A stretch of DNA of 14,571 bases from JAYZQT01 sp964412235 (lineage in GTDB: Bacteria > Pseudomonadota > Alphaproteobacteria > MPNO01 > UBA830), in the NCBI GenBank assembly GCA_964412235.1, contig CAYPNT010000079.1, positions 1-14,571 on the forward strand. Reading direction: 5' to 3'. This document shows, one piece after another, positions 6,132-14,059 of the stretch. Each line of letters starts with the position of its first letter. Positions within the stretch are counted from its first letter, which is position 1. Made by a program: the position numbers and the translations under genes. The notes below the pieces were generated by a model. That model was given only the letters and a program-made list of their open reading frames with translations, did not search any database and was not told where the DNA came from.

Positions 6132-7883
6132 CTAGCCTTCGGGTACCACAGGCAACATGATGAAGGCTTCCTCATCTGGTCCCGTTATAATTGTCACATT
6201 ACCGTCAAAAATTTCACTGGGCCGATCTTCGGGGTCGTCGTGTCTAAACAACCCGACACCCGTCAACGAACCTAAGTGGGAAATTTCTCTACTATGTTCC
6301 ACGTTCGGTGACATATAATCACAACCTCGCACTGTCACACCAATCCTATAATTTTGAGGGATTACGACACACGTTGGTAATACCTCAATATCGAGTTGGT
6401 ATACCTCACCGGATGTTAGTTTTTGTATTTTTTTGTGTTTGTGATATGGGCGATGGGGTAATGTTTTCTCTGCATCTATCTCTCGATGTGATGCTCGCAG
6501 CCATCCTTGAGCGATCGGGGTATTAGGATCGATATGCCCGGGAAATACAATTTCTCGTAGATCGGGCGTAAACACTCTTACTACTATAAAAATATCAGCA
6601 TCTTCAGTTTCAGAGGAAACAAATAAACGAACCGCTATCGGACCCGTTATTTCGGTTTCTTTTTCTAACGGTGGTGTCAGGAATGTCGTTCCGTCCGAAA
6701 AACCGCGGTAACTAATCGTAGACGTATTTTTAGGTGGGGTTTCAATTAATTGCGTTGATTCGGAATCAAAATAATACTTGGTCCATACCGTCCGAGCGAG
6801 TGGCCATTCATGTTCGTCACGCCAGGTAAAGTTTCTCTGGTTTGGACGCCTAACTTGCATGTGCACCCGAGGTTGATCAAGCCACCCATTCTCTTCTCCC
6901 AGAAGAAAATATCCGAAAAATCGTTTTTGAAGGTCCACACCATAATCTGTGTAATATTCCGTCCAATGATCTAATGTATGAATATCCAACCACTTATGTT
7001 CGCTACTGGCTTCTAAAAATCCATCAATATTTCCCCGAAGGTGAAGCCCTTGGCCGCCCCAATTCGCCGTTGATAAGAGTGGCGTAACAACTTTTGAAAT
7101 ATCCGGAAGACGGGTCGTCCAGAATTCATCCGAAGCCAAATTATTCTCAGAACACGCACCATGCCAATCAATTCGGTTCGAGGCTAATTCCGTTGGAGAT
7201 AGGGTCTCGGGACCAGCCACCCATTCTCCGTTCATGGTACTCCGGTACCCATTCTCGCCTACGCCGTATTGTACGGGCAGAACAACCGGACCATACCAAG
7301 TCTTGGAGAATGTGCATAATATACCTCCGTGCCATGCCATATCGCGATAGTAATCAAGAGCACCCTCCCACACACAGATTGCTGCTAACGAGGGCGGCTG
7401 CAATGCTGCCACTTGCCACTGGTTCATTGCTAAATAAGAAGTACCTGATAGCCCAATTTTTCCATTGCACCAATCCAGCCGCGCGCACCATTCGATGCAT
7501 TCGTATAAGTCTTCGGCCTCCCTTAGGCTCCAGGGATTAAGATAACCGGGAGAGCGCCCAGCCCCACGTGAATCTATCCTTACGCAGGCAAAACCATCTG
7601 GGACAAACTTTTCAGGATCACAAACTTCAAAATTTTGATACTTGTTGCTTGAACCGTCCAGAACTTCGGGTTTCTGTTCGGTTATCCAGGACCACTGTTG
7701 TGGGTATCCATCTGAGAAATGCACCAATTTTCCGTATGGCCCCATGGCCAATATGGCGGGGTGAGGTCCGTCAGAACATGGACGGTAAATATCCCCACGC
7801 AAAATCGTGCCATCATCCATTTTTATTGGAACGTCCCATTCAATTATCATATTTTCGTGATGCTCGATCTTTGTTTGACCCAT
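6132..7883 (-). CDS. CocE/NonD-family alpha/beta hydrolase (X-Pro dipeptidyl-peptidase S15-like)
   Basis: This serine hydrolase of 583 residues matches the cocaine-esterase/PepX-like family in layout. The N-terminal alpha/beta domain begins with DGTILRGDIYRP (24-35). It includes the family segment RIDSRGAGRSPGY (102-114) and the nucleophile motif GLSGTSYLA with S149. The likely acid is D287 (in NIDGF), and the likely catalytic His is H302 or H306 in IHTLDHW. A C-terminal jelly-roll domain (about 325-580) follows, as in PepX_C. Family members cleave esters, amides or acylated peptides. No signal peptide is visible, so it is probably cytoplasmic. A modest ribosome binding site (AGGAAA) precedes the ATG. 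Its place between two RidA-family genes suggests that it releases an unstable nitrogen-containing product, which is inference. Confidence 0.88.
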   Translation of the reverse strand: MGQTKIEHHENMIIEWDVPIKMDDGTILRGDIYRPCSDGPHPAILAMGPYGKLVHFSDGYPQQWSWITEQKPEVLDGSSNKYQNFEVCDPEKFVPDGFACVRIDSRGAGRSPGYLNPWSLREAEDLYECIEWCARLDWCNGKIGLSGTSYLAMNQWQVAALQPPSLAAICVWEGALDYYRDMAWHGGILCTFSKTWYGPVVLPVQYGVGENGYRSTMNGEWVAGPETLSPTELASNRIDWHGACSENNLASDEFWTTRLPDISKVVTPLLSTANWGGQGLHLRGNIDGFLEASSEHKWLDIHTLDHWTEYYTDYGVDLQKRFFGYFLLGEENGWLDQPRVHMQVRRPNQRNFTWRDEHEWPLARTVWTKYYFDSESTQLIETPPKNTSTISYRGFSDGTTFLTPPLEKETEITGPIAVRLFVSSETEDADIFIVVRVFTPDLREIVFPGHIDPNTPIAQGWLRASHREIDAEKTLPHRPYHKHKKIQKLTSGEVYQLDIEVLPTCVVIPQNYRIGVTVRGCDYMSPNVEHSREISHLGSLTGVGLFRHDDPEDRPSEIFDGNVTIITGPDEEAFIMLPVVPEG

Positions 7884-7941
7884 TATTATTTCCTGTAAAA
7901 TTTAGTTTTCCGAGTTATAAAAAGTAGTAGAGATTAAACTT

Positions 7942-8358
7942 TTAGGGTTCTTTGTTGAATTCTTTCCCGCTTGCCGTACCTACATATGCTACGGATTGAA
8001 TTTCAACTAACAACTCAGGTAGGACCAAGCCAGCTTGGATACAGTATCGAGGCGGAGGGATATCCGGAAAAAAAGTGGCATAAACATTATTCATGGCGTC
8101 GTAGTCCGCCCAATCCTTAATAAAGATGGAATTAAAAACAACATCTTTCAGCGTACCGCCTGCTTCTTCTATTACATCTTTGATGAGATTAATTGTGTAC
8201 GCCGTCTGACCTTTGATATCTCCAACGTGAACAATGTTGCCGTTAGGGTCGACCGCTCCGGTACCGGAAGTAAAGACAAATCCACCCGCCGCTGCCCCTG
8301 GTACGAACGGGGCAATGGGTAACATGGAGCCCGGTGGACTGAGTTTATTCCACGGCAT
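7942..8358 (-). CDS. RidA-family protein, RutC-like
   Basis: At 138 residues it resembles E. coli RutC as I remember it: an LAPFVPG-like segment (here PIAPFVPGAA, 14-23), TSGTGAVD (30-37), EEAGGTLKDVVFNSIFIKDW (64-83), YATFFP (93-98), PPPRYCIQAGLV (101-112) and LVEIQSVA (117-124). The active-site Arg (R104) with Cys106 and Glu119 is kept, so enamine/imine or aminoacrylate hydrolysis is plausible. RutC acts in the uracil-degrading Rut pathway on 3-aminoacrylate, but no other rut gene is in the window, so the substrate may differ. The ribosome binding site AAAGGA lies over the end of the cupin gene, 14 bases upstream, which indicates one transcript. Confidence in the family is high; in the reaction, moderate. 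Confidence 0.88.
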   Translation of the reverse strand: MPWNKLSPPGSMLPIAPFVPGAAAGGFVFTSGTGAVDPNGNIVHVGDIKGQTAYTINLIKDVIEEAGGTLKDVVFNSIFIKDWADYDAMNNVYATFFPDIPPPRYCIQAGLVLPELLVEIQSVAYVGTASGKEFNKEP

Positions 8359-8372
8359 AATAACATTCCTTT

Positions 8373-8909
8373 CTATACCACTACACGAGCGGCGTCACAT
8401 TGAACAAACATTACAAGACAAGGATCATTAGTTCTATTTGCCCAAGCATGATTTGTGCCGCGTTGGATCAAAACATCACCCGCGCACATTAATTTTTCTT
8501 CGACATCTAAAACGGCCCAAATTTGACCCTTTATTATCATTGCATAATCAATCGTATCTGTACGATGCATATTTGGATCCGGGTGATTGTCATCGGTAAC
8601 GTGTGATGCCCCCAGAGCAGAAAACCCCGTTTTCGCATTAGGATTATTCTTCCATAATGAATCTGGTGGAAATTCTACGGTTCTAAAGATTGTTCCCATG
8701 GATTTTGGTTCGAGATGAACAGGACGGTCGGCCATATCTTCTAATCCGTTATTATTAACGGGGGACCCCATTGTTTCCCAAAAGTCTGTTACTGTGAGGC
8801 CTCCCATTGTTTCGATGGTTATTGAAGTTTTCGCCATCCCGTCCATTATAAAAATAGATTTTCCAGTTTCATCATGTCCGGTCACAAGCCTCCTTGTTTG
8901 AATTGGCAT
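8373..8909 (-). CDS. Cupin-domain protein
   Basis: The 178-residue protein has an N-terminal part of about 100 residues with no recognised motif and a C-terminal single cupin barrel. Cupin motif 1 begins with MHRTDTIDYAMIIKGQ (114-129), where H115 and D118 or D121 may help bind metal. Motif 2 is AGDVLIQRGTNHAWAN (143-158), with H154. Metal binding therefore looks possible but incomplete compared with the classic two-His/Glu/His set. This subtype (RTxTIDY...GDVLIQRGTNHAW) occurs next to catabolic genes, where the function is usually unknown. It is the first gene of the minus-strand operon, with AGAGG about 8 bases before its ATG, and faces the VOC gene across a shared control region. Confidence 0.85.
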   Translation of the reverse strand: MPIQTRRLVTGHDETGKSIFIMDGMAKTSITIETMGGLTVTDFWETMGSPVNNNGLEDMADRPVHLEPKSMGTIFRTVEFPPDSLWKNNPNAKTGFSALGASHVTDDNHPDPNMHRTDTIDYAMIIKGQIWAVLDVEEKLMCAGDVLIQRGTNHAWANRTNDPCLVMFVQCDAARVVV

Positions 8910-9053
8910 GTAATCCTCTCAATTTATTTGGTTGCTTATTATTTATATCGATGAAAAAAAATACTGTCGTTAATACTTTTTACGGACCTGATAAAATAAT
9001 TTTAGTAGTATTCTTCACGTAAGCTGGGACTTGTAACGCGGGGTTGGTGTTTT
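8910..9053. promoter_or_regulatory. Divergent promoter region between cupin and VOC operons
   Basis: These 144 bases separate two diverging operons and must hold both promoters. The region is AT-rich, with an A8 run at about 8954-8961. TATAAA-like sequence on the minus strand (reading from about 8949) and ATAAAATAAT on the plus strand (about 8992-9001) are possible -10 elements. No convincing -35 partner or clean operator palindrome stands out by eye, and no regulator gene is nearby. The VOC gene has no good Shine-Dalgarno in front of its ATG. Confidence 0.4.
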
Positions 9054-9653
9054 ATGGAAGACGTGAAGCGAGATCCAACTGCATATGTGGGATTGAAACA
9101 AAGAGAAAATATTCCAGAAAATGCATTTAATCTTAAGGGCCTTGATCACTGCGGACTGCCCACTCGGGACCCGGATTTAGCGGGAGTATTCATCGAGCAA
9201 ATACTAGGTGGGGTAGAGTGTTATCGGGCCGGTTATAGTGATGATGACAAACGAATGGGTCGTTTGCGACATCGTTTTTATCACGTGGGTTCACAGTTAA
9301 TTGAAGTCGTAGAACAGGAAGATGGGACGAGCTACCCAGACAAAACTAATCCCGCTTCGGAAAATACAAATCCACATTGGGCATTTGGCACTGATGTCTC
9401 TGGACTAAAACTTTTTGTGGAACACCTGTTAGCCGAAAAAATTCCTTTTGACGGACCTCGCTCTCACAAGGGTACAAGCGTAGTTTCGGTATACTTCAGG
9501 GACCCGGACGGCAATAATTTAGAAGTGACTACTTGGGCAGACGATCTGGAGGGCCTCGAGACTATTGAAATGGGTGGCGAACACGGATTTATTCCTTGGC
9601 GTGCTCTAGCCCATAGCTGGCGGCCTAGGGAGTTCAATCAAAAATGGGTCTAA
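9054..9653 (+). CDS. VOC-superfamily metalloprotein (glyoxalase/extradiol dioxygenase fold)
   Basis: This 199-residue protein has two paired beta-alpha-beta-beta-beta units. The four metal-ligand positions of the vicinal-oxygen-chelate fold can be read: H32 (LDHCGLPT), E84 (LIEVVEQ), H108 (PHWAFG) and E157 (DPDGNNLEVTTW). That set fits a glyoxalase-, epimerase- or lyase-type metal enzyme more than a non-catalytic binding protein. An unassigned N-terminal extension (1-27) and a C-terminal tail (about 165-199) frame the domain. The gene overlaps the next one by 10 bases, so the two are probably translated together. The reaction is unknown; the context suggests a catabolic intermediate. The start at 9054 is supported by position more than by a ribosome binding site. 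Confidence 0.87.
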   Translation: MEDVKRDPTAYVGLKQRENIPENAFNLKGLDHCGLPTRDPDLAGVFIEQILGGVECYRAGYSDDDKRMGRLRHRFYHVGSQLIEVVEQEDGTSYPDKTNPASENTNPHWAFGTDVSGLKLFVEHLLAEKIPFDGPRSHKGTSVVSVYFRDPDGNNLEVTTWADDLEGLETIEMGGEHGFIPWRALAHSWRPREFNQKWV

Positions 9654-10651
9654 GCATCCAAAACGAACCCGTAGAAATTAAAATTCTGGGGGCTGGAAGT
9701 AATTGGCTAAAAGTTTCAAGTATGATTGGCCTGGGCTTAACGGGGTATTATAGCAAGCTACCAAAAGGCTCATCTGTCTCAATACACACCGCACATACCG
9801 GAGAGATGTGTTTATCTGGACCTGAAATGATAAACACGGGTGTTTACCATTTTGGCATCACTACTCCACCGTGGTTAGCTCGGTTGGCATGGGAAGGTCG
9901 GGGGGCATACGGTTTCGGCGAGAGCTCATGTAACATTCGTGCGGTTGGCGTGTTTCCACATTTCGATCAACTTGCTTTAGCGGTCCGCAAGGAGTTGGGA
10001 TTATCCACACTCGGAGAAGTAATCGAACACGAAGTACCCCTACGTATATCAACTGCTCCAATCCATTTAGGTCACCCAGTAGGTTGGACGCTTGATGCTT
10101 TATTGTCCGAGTACGGGTCGACAATTGAAGACTTCAGCAAATGGGGAGGAGAAGTCGTGTTCGACGACAGACAGCCAAATTTTCTAGAAAAAGTACCGGG
10201 ATCGCGGCCCGACCGAGTTACGGCAATGAAGTCGGGTGAATTGGACGCTGTGTTTGACGAAGCATTGATGACACTCCCGTGGAAAGAAATCGCCGACAAT
10301 GTAGATTTGACCTTTTTGGAAATAGAGCGGGATGTATTGGATAGGCTGTATGAAAAATTTGGTATCAGGTCTTCGTTTATTCCAAAAAATAGTCTTCGTG
10401 GTGTTCTGGAAGACCAGCCGACAATCGATTTTGCTGGTTGGATTATGTACTGCCATTCCGAATTACCTGAGGATCTAGTCTATCTTACCGTCGAGGCTAT
10501 CGAACAGCAGGCGAGACAAATAGAAACCTTATTTCAACCTGGCCAAGGGTTAACTGGTACAATTTCCATGTCAGAACTTTGTCAAAACACTGACTTGCCA
10601 TTACATAGGGGCGCCGAAAGATACTATCTGGAAAATGGCTATCTCACATAA
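9644..10651 (+). CDS. TAXI/NMT1-like solute-binding protein without a visible signal peptide
   Basis: The 335-residue protein has a type-2 periplasmic binding-protein pattern. It opens with a first strand and G-rich segment (KILGAGSNWLKVSSMIGLGL), then MINTGVYHFGITTPPW. It closes like TAXI-type TRAP binding proteins: PEDLVYLTVEAIEQQ, then DLPLHRGAERYYLENGYL. Known TAXI proteins are exported, yet residues 1-20 here are polar with no signal sequence or lipobox, and no TRAP membrane gene is in the window. Its ATG lies inside the VOC gene (10-base overlap), with AGGGAG about 10 bases upstream, so a longer N-terminus is unlikely to have been missed. It could be a cytoplasmic ligand sensor, an enzyme built on this fold, or export by a route I cannot see. 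Confidence 0.75.
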   Translation: MGLSIQNEPVEIKILGAGSNWLKVSSMIGLGLTGYYSKLPKGSSVSIHTAHTGEMCLSGPEMINTGVYHFGITTPPWLARLAWEGRGAYGFGESSCNIRAVGVFPHFDQLALAVRKELGLSTLGEVIEHEVPLRISTAPIHLGHPVGWTLDALLSEYGSTIEDFSKWGGEVVFDDRQPNFLEKVPGSRPDRVTAMKSGELDAVFDEALMTLPWKEIADNVDLTFLEIERDVLDRLYEKFGIRSSFIPKNSLRGVLEDQPTIDFAGWIMYCHSELPEDLVYLTVEAIEQQARQIETLFQPGQGLTGTISMSELCQNTDLPLHRGAERYYLENGYLT

Positions 10652-10665
10652 ATTATTGGTCTTCA

Positions 10666-10683
10666 GCGGACTAATTCGTCCGT
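10666..10683. terminator. Small hairpin between converging genes
   Basis: GCGGAC (10666-10671) pairs with GTCCGT (10678-10683), with one G-T pair, around the loop TAATTC. It lies in the 31-base space between the TAXI-like gene and the converging enoyl-CoA hydratase gene. No clear T-run follows on either strand, so the terminator call is weak. Confidence 0.3.
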
Positions 10684-11462
10684 TAATGGCCGGAAAATTT
10701 GGGTTTTCGCCCCTCCTGATGAGCAGTAAGACCCTCATCAATATCGTCTGACCATTCCAGCAAAGTTCGCAAATCATCTGAAAGGATACGAGCATCATCG
10801 AAGCCGGGGGCAAGCCGAGCTCGGAGAATTCGTTTCGTTCCTCGGGTCGCCAGGGGGCCATTTTCTCCTATTGTTTTTGCCAAGGACTGTGCCACATCAA
10901 GCAGTTTTTTACGGGGGTGGAGCGATTGCACAATTCCGTATTCGAGTAATTCAACGGCGGTTGCTTCGCGACCTGTACAGATCAGTTCTAGCGCTCGAGC
11001 GTGGCCGACAGCTGTTGCTAGTCGGTGAGGAGCACCTGCGCCGGGAAAACCACCCCATGTGGCTTCAGGCATTGATAGCGTGATATCATCTGCAGCGGTT
11101 CTTATGTCGCACGCCAACGCAAGTTCCACAGCACCTGCAACAATATCGCCATTAATCGCAGCGATCACGATTTGTGGAAGGGCAGCAAGGTCATCAAAAA
11201 CCTTATTGGCAAGACGAACGAAGGCGATGACTTCGTCTTTAGACATTTTAGACCTAATGTCTGGGTTCAATAAACCTGCCGAAAACATTTGATCACCGGC
11301 ACCTGTAACAACAACCGCGTGTACATCATTATTTAACTTTAAACCCGCTATGTACTCGCCCAGAAGAGCCATTGAGCCGGGAGTTAATCGATTTAGGTCT
11401 TCAGGACGATTTATGGTTATTGTAAAAATCGGTGGTTCAAAATTAAAAATAATTTCTTCCAT
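10683..11462 (-). CDS. Enoyl-CoA hydratase/isomerase (crotonase family)
   Basis: This crotonase-fold protein has 259 residues, the standard length. It shows the oxyanion-hole region MFSAGLLNPDI (59-69) and the two glutamates of hydratases: E113 in AGAVELALACD and E133 in MPEATWGGFPGAG. Keeping both suggests it can hydrate a 2-enoyl-CoA, although decarboxylase or isomerase relatives look alike. It is cytoplasmic, and the substrate chain is unknown. GGAGA (plus-strand 11469-11473) is placed 6 bases before the ATG and supports this start. It stands alone on its strand, converging on the TAXI-like gene and diverging from the molybdopterin-protein gene. It could use CoA thioesters made further along the same breakdown route. 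Confidence 0.9.
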   Translation of the reverse strand: MEEIIFNFEPPIFTITINRPEDLNRLTPGSMALLGEYIAGLKLNNDVHAVVVTGAGDQMFSAGLLNPDIRSKMSKDEVIAFVRLANKVFDDLAALPQIVIAAINGDIVAGAVELALACDIRTAADDITLSMPEATWGGFPGAGAPHRLATAVGHARALELICTGREATAVELLEYGIVQSLHPRKKLLDVAQSLAKTIGENGPLATRGTKRILRARLAPGFDDARILSDDLRTLLEWSDDIDEGLTAHQEGRKPKFSGH

Positions 11463-11655
11463 GTAAAATCTCCGCCGGGATTAATGAAACTTAACATGAA
11501 AATTAATGTTTTTGTGGTTATTGGAATGTTAACCTTCGCCGATATTAAGTCATTGATGAATTTGTAATTGATGAAGTGGATAGATAAACTTTTCCCAAAA
11601 ACTTTTAATCATTGGTTGGCAGTACGAAATTTTCTGCCGGAAAGAAAAATAAAGA
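11463..11655. promoter_or_regulatory. Divergent control region upstream of the molybdopterin protein
   Basis: These 193 bases lie between the enoyl-CoA hydratase and the molybdopterin subunit, which point away from each other. On the plus strand, TTGGAA (11521-11526) and TATTAA (11543-11548) are 16 bases apart and are a possible sigma70-type promoter for the molybdopterin gene. No operator is evident. Confidence 0.3.
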
Positions 11656-13986
11656 ATGAGTATGATTGGTCAGGCAGTGCATCGCGAGGAGGATTTCCGA
11701 CTACTCCGTGGTCGTGGTCGATATTTGGACGATGTGAATTTGTTAAACCAAGTGCATGGTTTTGTTTTTCGTTCACCAGTGGCGCATGCCGAAATCATAT
11801 CCATTGATGTATCCGCCGCACGGGCGGCACCGGGCGTACTTACAATATTGACGGGTGCTGAACTCTCTGAGAGAGGCTTGGGTAGTTTAGTCCCTTCCAA
11901 CCCGGGTAAGCGGAGCGACGGTTCAGCAGGTTATGTCTGCTCGCAGCCTCTTCTCGCCCAGGGCCGAGTTCGATTTGTCGGGGAACCCCTCGCTTTTATA
12001 GTCGCAGAGACTGAAAATCTCGCTAAAAATGCATGCGAGTTAATACAAATAGAACTCAAAAACCTTCCGGTTCTAGCATCAGCCGATGATGCTCTTCGCG
12101 CATCGGCTTTTCCAATTTGGGCAGACAATCCCGGAAATGAGGCATACTGTTTTGAGCGCGGCAATGAAAGCAATGTTGAATCCGCCTTTAGTCAAGCCAC
12201 ACATCTTATTCGGCACCGTGTGTGTGTGAATAGAGTCGCCGGCAATGCAATCGAAAACAGGGGTTGTATTGGTTTTTACGATGAGTTCGAAGACCGTTAC
12301 AGTCTGAGAGCGACTGTTCAATCCGTGCATGGAATACGTCAACTTATTTCGGGACGTATTTTTAAAATGCCGCAAACTAAGCTTCGTGTTGTTTGTGATA
12401 ATATGGGTGGAGGTTTTGGAACCAAAGGTGGATGTTATCCCGAATATTCACTGTCACTGTGGGCTTCAGAGATTGTTGGTCGCCCGGTGAAATGGATGGC
12501 AGAACGCTCAGAAAGCTTACTTACTGATGAGCAGGCGCGCGGGGGGCTCGTTGATGCCGAAATAGCCTTTGATAATGAATACAATATCATAGGATTACGG
12601 ACACATACTAAAGTGCCAATCGGTGCGTATTATACGAACGACCGAAATATGGGAAGTGCTACTAGTGGTTTAGGTGGACTCGCAGGTGTCTATAACATTC
12701 CATCAATTTTTGCACGGGTGACCGGGGTCATTACAAATATGATGACGAATGCTCAATATCGGGGAGGGGCAAAACCGGAACCAGTCTATGTTCTAGAAGT
12801 GTTGCTTGATGTGGCCGCGCGGAAGCTTGGTGTCGACGCCGTTGAATTAAGACGACGAAACACTTTAACTTGTGAGCAACTTCCTTTTAAGACTGCCCTG
12901 GGGGATACTTATGACTGTGGTGATTTCGTCCGTAACTTGGAAGATTGTTTAGAGGCCGGGGATTATAAGGATATAGGACCACGTCGGGAGGCTGCTCGGA
13001 AACGTGGAAAAGTTCTTGGTCTTGGAATCTCAAATACTGTCACGGGGGTTGCAACCACTAATTTTGAACATGTCGAAATACGCTTTGATTCCAGTGGGGG
13101 AATAACACTTTTATCGGGTGCAATGGATCATGGGCAGGGGCACGCCACAACGTTTAAGCAAGTGCTTTCAGACAAATTGGAAATTGATACTTCAAAGGTA
13201 AATTACCGATTTGGTGACACTGATACCGTGACAGCCGGGGTTGGCACATTTAACGCCCGATGTGCGGTTTTCGTTGGCTCCGCAGTTGCGGAAGCGGCCG
13301 ACAAGATAATTGCTAAAGGTAAGAAGATTGCGGCGCATTTATTGGAAACTTCCGAAGATGACATTGGCTACGGTGAGGGCAAATTCAGCGTGTTAGGAAC
13401 TGATCGGTTTATCGACTTAGAGAACATCGCACGTACGGCATTTCAAAAAGCTAAATTACCGCCGGATATTGAACCGGGGTTCTACGAGCATGGAGAATTT
13501 GGCATGGGGCAGGGGCAAGCGCCGACCTTTCCAAACGGCGTCCACTTAGCTGAAGTAGAACTCGATCCGGACACAGGCAGCATAGATTTGGTTAAGTATA
13601 CCGCCGTGGATGACGCCGGAACAATTTTAAATCCAATATTGTTTGACGGGCAGGTTCATGGTGGCATTGCTCAAGGTGCCGGACAAATTCTAATGGAAGA
13701 CGTTAACTACGATCGCCAAAGCGGCCAATTGGTTAGCGGGTCTTTTTTAGATTACTGTATGCCACGGGCCGACGATTTTTGTGACTTTAATATTTCTGCA
13801 AATGAAGTACCTACCGCTCGAAACCCGCTGGGCGTGAAAGGTGTTGGAGAAGCTGGAACGGTTGGGGCTATGCCGGCCATAATGAACGCAATAAACAATG
13901 CTATAGAGATTGCTGGTGGAGAGACAATTGAAATGCCTGCAACTTCTGAAAAAATATGGGCCGCTCTTAAAGGTAAGACTTCGTGA
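11656..13986 (+). CDS. Xanthine dehydrogenase-family molybdopterin-binding (large) subunit
   Basis: The 776-residue protein is a full-length large subunit of the molybdenum hydroxylase family (xanthine, aldehyde, CO and N-heterocycle dehydrogenases). Domain 1 (about 1-130) begins VHREEDFRLLRGRGRYLDD. The cofactor-binding domain has GGGFGTKGG (251-259), the YRGGAKPEP stretch (368-376) and MDHGQGHATTFKQ. The catalytic Glu is E732, in GVKGVGEAGTVG. The active-site loop has no Cys of the form-I CO dehydrogenase type (AYRCSFR), so this is probably not CoxL. These enzymes hydroxylate aldehydes or aromatic N-heterocycles using water. They normally need a 2Fe-2S subunit and an FAD subunit, neither of which is encoded nearby. 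The start codon has only GGAAAG 11 bases upstream, and a second ATG lies 6 bases on. The gene on its right runs the other way. Confidence 0.92.
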   Translation: MSMIGQAVHREEDFRLLRGRGRYLDDVNLLNQVHGFVFRSPVAHAEIISIDVSAARAAPGVLTILTGAELSERGLGSLVPSNPGKRSDGSAGYVCSQPLLAQGRVRFVGEPLAFIVAETENLAKNACELIQIELKNLPVLASADDALRASAFPIWADNPGNEAYCFERGNESNVESAFSQATHLIRHRVCVNRVAGNAIENRGCIGFYDEFEDRYSLRATVQSVHGIRQLISGRIFKMPQTKLRVVCDNMGGGFGTKGGCYPEYSLSLWASEIVGRPVKWMAERSESLLTDEQARGGLVDAEIAFDNEYNIIGLRTHTKVPIGAYYTNDRNMGSATSGLGGLAGVYNIPSIFARVTGVITNMMTNAQYRGGAKPEPVYVLEVLLDVAARKLGVDAVELRRRNTLTCEQLPFKTALGDTYDCGDFVRNLEDCLEAGDYKDIGPRREAARKRGKVLGLGISNTVTGVATTNFEHVEIRFDSSGGITLLSGAMDHGQGHATTFKQVLSDKLEIDTSKVNYRFGDTDTVTAGVGTFNARCAVFVGSAVAEAADKIIAKGKKIAAHLLETSEDDIGYGEGKFSVLGTDRFIDLENIARTAFQKAKLPPDIEPGFYEHGEFGMGQGQAPTFPNGVHLAEVELDPDTGSIDLVKYTAVDDAGTILNPILFDGQVHGGIAQGAGQILMEDVNYDRQSGQLVSGSFLDYCMPRADDFCDFNISANEVPTARNPLGVKGVGEAGTVGAMPAIMNAINNAIEIAGGETIEMPATSEKIWAALKGKTS

Positions 13987-14059
13987 GCCCTGAATGAGTT
14001 TTTATGCTGCTAATGCACCAATGCTGATTTATTCCAATCAGACTTGATCTGCCACGAGC

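Noticed and set aside
7094..7927. Plus-strand ORFs of 148 and 119 codons
   Set aside because: They are antisense to the CocE-type hydrolase, whose motifs are clear; the products show no recognisable domain.
7942..8358. Evidence for a full Rut uracil-degradation operon
   Set aside because: Only the RutC-like protein is present; no RutA, RutB, RutD, RutE, RutF or RutG candidate is in the window.
10652..10690. Strong bidirectional terminator
   Set aside because: The stem is only 6 pairs with one G-T and no T-run, so it is listed only with low confidence.
11568..11807. Plus-strand 79-codon ORF ahead of the molybdopterin protein
   Set aside because: It overlaps the start of that protein in another frame and shows no family similarity; the large-subunit N-terminus is clear.
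12079..12375. Minus-strand ORF within the molybdopterin protein gene
   Set aside because: It is a shadow of a strong conserved coding frame.
11656..13986. Carbon monoxide dehydrogenase CoxL
   Set aside because: The form-I active-site loop with Cys is absent; the site reads NAQYRGGAKPEP, and no CoxM/CoxS genes are beside it.
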